NCBI GenBank assembly: GCA_018067055.1
Contig: JAGPVK010000138.1
Location: 1-6,954 of the forward strand
Reading direction: 5' to 3'
From: Sphingomonadales bacterium
GTDB taxonomy: Bacteria; Pseudomonadota; Alphaproteobacteria; Sphingomonadales; Sphingomonadaceae
DNA: 6,954 nt
Shown here: in pieces, positions 5,170-6,954 of the stretch
How the letters are laid out: every line of letters starts with the position of its first letter
Position numbering within the stretch: the first letter of the stretch is position 1
Program-made: the position numbers and the translations under genes
The notes under the pieces: generated by a model
Told to the model about the DNA's origin: nothing
Seen by the model: the letters and a program-made list of their open reading frames with translations, nothing else
Databases searched by the model: none

Positions 5170-6171
5170 CTATCCTAGAATCTTGTGAACTTCGCGTTCG
5201 ATATCATCCTGGCTGAACATCCAGGCTTTCTCGATCGTGGGTGAAAACGGCACCGGCGCATAGCCGGAACCGACGCGCCCGACCGGAGCTCTGAGTTCGG
5301 AAAACAGCTCTTCGTGGATGCGCGAAGAAATTTCCGCGCCTGCACCAAAGCTCTTGACCGCTTCGTGAACGACGACCGCCGCTTTCGTCTTGGCCACGCT
5401 TTTCAGCACGGTTTCTTCGTCGAATGGCGCGATCGTCCGCAGATCGACGATTTCGCAGGAAATGCCGTCTTCCGCCAATTTGTCGGCGGCGGCATGGCAT
5501 CTGCTGATGCTGCTGCCATAGCCGATCAAAGTGATATCCGTGCCTTCGCGGGGGATTGATGCCTTGCCCAGCGGCACGGTGTGGTCGGCCGTCGGTGCCG
5601 GACCCTTGACGAAATAGCCGGGTGTGTTTTCGATGAAGATCACCGGATTGTCATCCATGATCGATGAATAGAGCAATCCATAGGCATCTTGCGGATTGGA
5701 AGCCGCGACGACTTTCAGACCGGGAACATGGGCAAGCCAGGCCTCGAGCATGTCACTATGCTGTCCGCCCAAACCGGTGCCTGCACCGGTGGTTGTGCGG
5801 ATGGTCAGCGGAACGCTGGTCTGGCCACCAGACATGAAGCGCAATTTCGCCGCATGGTTGACGATCTGGTCCATCGCCACGGTGATGAAATTCATCAGCA
5901 TGATTTCCGCAACCGGCTTGTAACCAACCAGTGCTGCGCCAACGGCGGCACCGACAATCGCCTGTTCGGATATCGGCGTGGAGCGGACGCGGTCAGTGCC
6001 ATAGGTGCCGGACAGCCCGGCGGTCACCTTGAACACGCCGCCGCCTTCCTTGTCGGCAATATCCTCGCCGAGCAGGATGACCTTGGGATCGTCCGCCATC
6101 GCCTTGTTCATGGCCATGTTGAGGGCCTGTGCAAACATGATGTCTTTTGGTTTTTCTGCTGTATCGCTCAT
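5170..6171 (-). CDS. 2-oxoacid (acetoin-type) dehydrogenase E1 component, beta subunit
   Basis: This complete 333-residue thiamine diphosphate-dependent E1 beta subunit is of normal family length. The N-terminal pyrimidine-binding domain (about 10-185) carries VILLGEDIA (31-39) and STPISEQ (64-70), whose E69 is the glutamate that activates the thiamine aminopyrimidine. GGQHSDM (135-141) holds the active-site histidine H138. The C-terminal domain (about 200-333) contains the typical EIVDLRTIAPFDEETV stretch and a VVHEAVKSFGAG strand-turn. With the alpha subunit it would decarboxylate a 2-oxoacid, or cleave an acyloin, and pass the acyl group to a lipoyl domain. Acetoin, pyruvate and branched-chain 2-oxoacids are all possible from the sequence alone. 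The ATG overlaps the alpha subunit stop as ATGA, with GGAG at 6183-6180. The lipoyl gene follows directly. Confidence 0.93.
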   Translation of the reverse strand: MSDTAEKPKDIMFAQALNMAMNKAMADDPKVILLGEDIADKEGGGVFKVTAGLSGTYGTDRVRSTPISEQAIVGAAVGAALVGYKPVAEIMLMNFITVAMDQIVNHAAKLRFMSGGQTSVPLTIRTTTGAGTGLGGQHSDMLEAWLAHVPGLKVVAASNPQDAYGLLYSSIMDDNPVIFIENTPGYFVKGPAPTADHTVPLGKASIPREGTDITLIGYGSSISRCHAAADKLAEDGISCEIVDLRTIAPFDEETVLKSVAKTKAAVVVHEAVKSFGAGAEISSRIHEELFSELRAPVGRVGSGYAPVPFSPTIEKAWMFSQDDIEREVHKILG

Positions 6172-6954
6172 GCTGCAATCTCCACGTCGAGGACATCGAT
6201 GCGATATTCATCTCCCGGAGGATAATCGCTGTCGAGCGCAAATTGCGCCGCTTCCGCGATGATCGCGGCATTTTTGGCTTCGATCGCTGCAATATCCGAT
6301 TCGCTGATCTGCAGGTCGAGCAATTGCTGGCGGAGGATCGGCATCGGATCGTCCTTCTTCGCCTGCTCCATTTCCTCTTTCGGAATATAGTGGCTGGTGT
6401 CGCCGAGCAAATGTCCGTGGAAGCGGAAGGTCATCGCCTCGATCAGGGTCGGGCCATGCCCGGCGCGCGCATATTCGACGGCTTCTTTCGCTGCCGCATA
6501 CATGGCGCTGGCATCATTGCCGTTGACCTGAACCGATCGCAGGCCGAGACCTTCGCCGCGCTGCTTGATCGAGGCCGATCCCGTCGTATCGCGCATATGG
6601 GTATGCTCGCCATAATGGTTGTTCTGGCAGAGGAAGATGACCGGCAATTTCCAGATCTGCGCCATGTTCAGGCCTTCGTGGAAGGCGCCGATATTGGTCG
6701 CGCCGTCGCCAAAGCAGCAGACCGTGACCTTGCCGTCTTTCTCGAGCTGGCTGGCCAGGCCGAGGCCATTGGCGATCGGGATGCCCGAGCCGACAATGCC
6801 GGTTGTGACCATCACGCCGGTTGCCGGGTGGGTGATATGCATGGGGCCGCCCTTGCCCTTGCAGGTGCCGGTTACCTTGCCGGCAAATTCGGCCCAGAGT
6901 TCTTTCGACGGAATGCCCTTCGCGAGCTGATCATGCAGGCCGCGGTAGATGGTG
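6168..6954 (-). CDS. 2-oxoacid (acetoin-type) dehydrogenase E1 component, alpha subunit, 5' end cut by right window edge
   Basis: The last 261 residues are visible; the N-terminus lies beyond 6954. Numbering the visible fragment, GTCKGKGGPMHI (29-40) is the conserved entry to the core. GDGATNIGAFHEG (82-94) and NN (111-112) form the GDG-x26-NN thiamine diphosphate/magnesium motif. FRFHGHLLGDTSHY (175-188) is the active-site loop, with HGH and a leucine at the place of the first phosphoserine of the mitochondrial enzyme. The segment after the NN, HYGEHTHMRDTTG, is unlike the usual YAMGT of pyruvate dehydrogenase and argues for another substrate, but it does not name one. It is the upstream partner of the beta subunit, with a four-base overlap that fits one-to-one translation of the heterotetramer. 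Whether an E2 or E3 gene lies further upstream cannot be seen. Confidence 0.92.
   Translation of the reverse strand, partial: TIYRGLHDQLAKGIPSKELWAEFAGKVTGTCKGKGGPMHITHPATGVMVTTGIVGSGIPIANGLGLASQLEKDGKVTVCCFGDGATNIGAFHEGLNMAQIWKLPVIFLCQNNHYGEHTHMRDTTGSASIKQRGEGLGLRSVQVNGNDASAMYAAAKEAVEYARAGHGPTLIEAMTFRFHGHLLGDTSHYIPKEEMEQAKKDDPMPILRQQLLDLQISESDIAAIEAKNAAIIAEAAQFALDSDYPPGDEYRIDVLDVEIAA

Noticed and set aside
5689..6225. 178-codon plus-strand open frame opposite E1 beta
   Set aside because: It lies antisense to a strongly conserved E1 beta gene and its translation resembles no protein family.
1..6954. Mobile element, CRISPR array, tRNA or integration site
   Set aside because: No transposase or integrase coding, no regularly spaced repeats, no cloverleaf or terminal repeats were seen on either strand.

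Overview
The window looks like a chromosomal catabolic region of an alphaproteobacterium, most likely a sphingomonad. This rests on the mix of gene types (a Rieske oxygenase with GST, VOC, ThuA-like and LuxR-type neighbours), the protein style, and a moderate GC content judged by eye. It is an inference, not a measured assignment. I see no rRNA, tRNA, transposase, integrase, CRISPR array or origin. Eight protein genes fill almost all of the window, and the two at its ends are cut by the edges.

Left part (1-1773, minus strand): a tightly coupled three-gene run read right to left. It encodes a glutathione S-transferase-like protein (GTG start), a vicinal-oxygen-chelate (glyoxalase-fold) protein, and a ThuA-like protein cut by the left edge. 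The junctions are a 4-base ATGA overlap and a 1-base TAATG overlap, so translational coupling is likely. A 182-base divergent intergenic region (1774-1955) separates this run from the plus-strand pair. It holds a GC-rich hairpin just upstream of the GST ribosome binding site, a weak candidate promoter and a CTGCCA-N10-TGGCAG dyad.

Middle (1956-3961, plus strand): a 526-residue Rieske non-haem iron oxygenase alpha subunit, followed almost without gap by a PaaI-like hotdog thioesterase. No oxygenase beta subunit, ferredoxin or reductase is present.

Right part (3986-6954, minus strand): E1 alpha (cut by the right edge), E1 beta and a free-standing 77-residue lipoyl domain of a 2-oxoacid dehydrogenase-type complex. 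These are followed after 126 bases by a LuxR-type regulator that converges on the thioesterase gene. The gap before the regulator is AT-rich and contains two adjacent inverted repeats with 8-base spacers plus an 8-base direct repeat. It is the most structured non-coding stretch here.

A reasonable working model is an accessory catabolic locus. The Rieske enzyme would oxidise an unknown (perhaps aromatic or alicyclic) substrate, and the GST and VOC proteins would process an electrophilic or glutathione-linked intermediate. The thioesterase would release a CoA-bound acid, the E1/lipoyl proteins would take on a 2-oxoacid or acyloin-type product, and the LuxR-type protein would control one or both transcription units. 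The substrate cannot be read from the sequence. The joint pathway is inferred from adjacency only.
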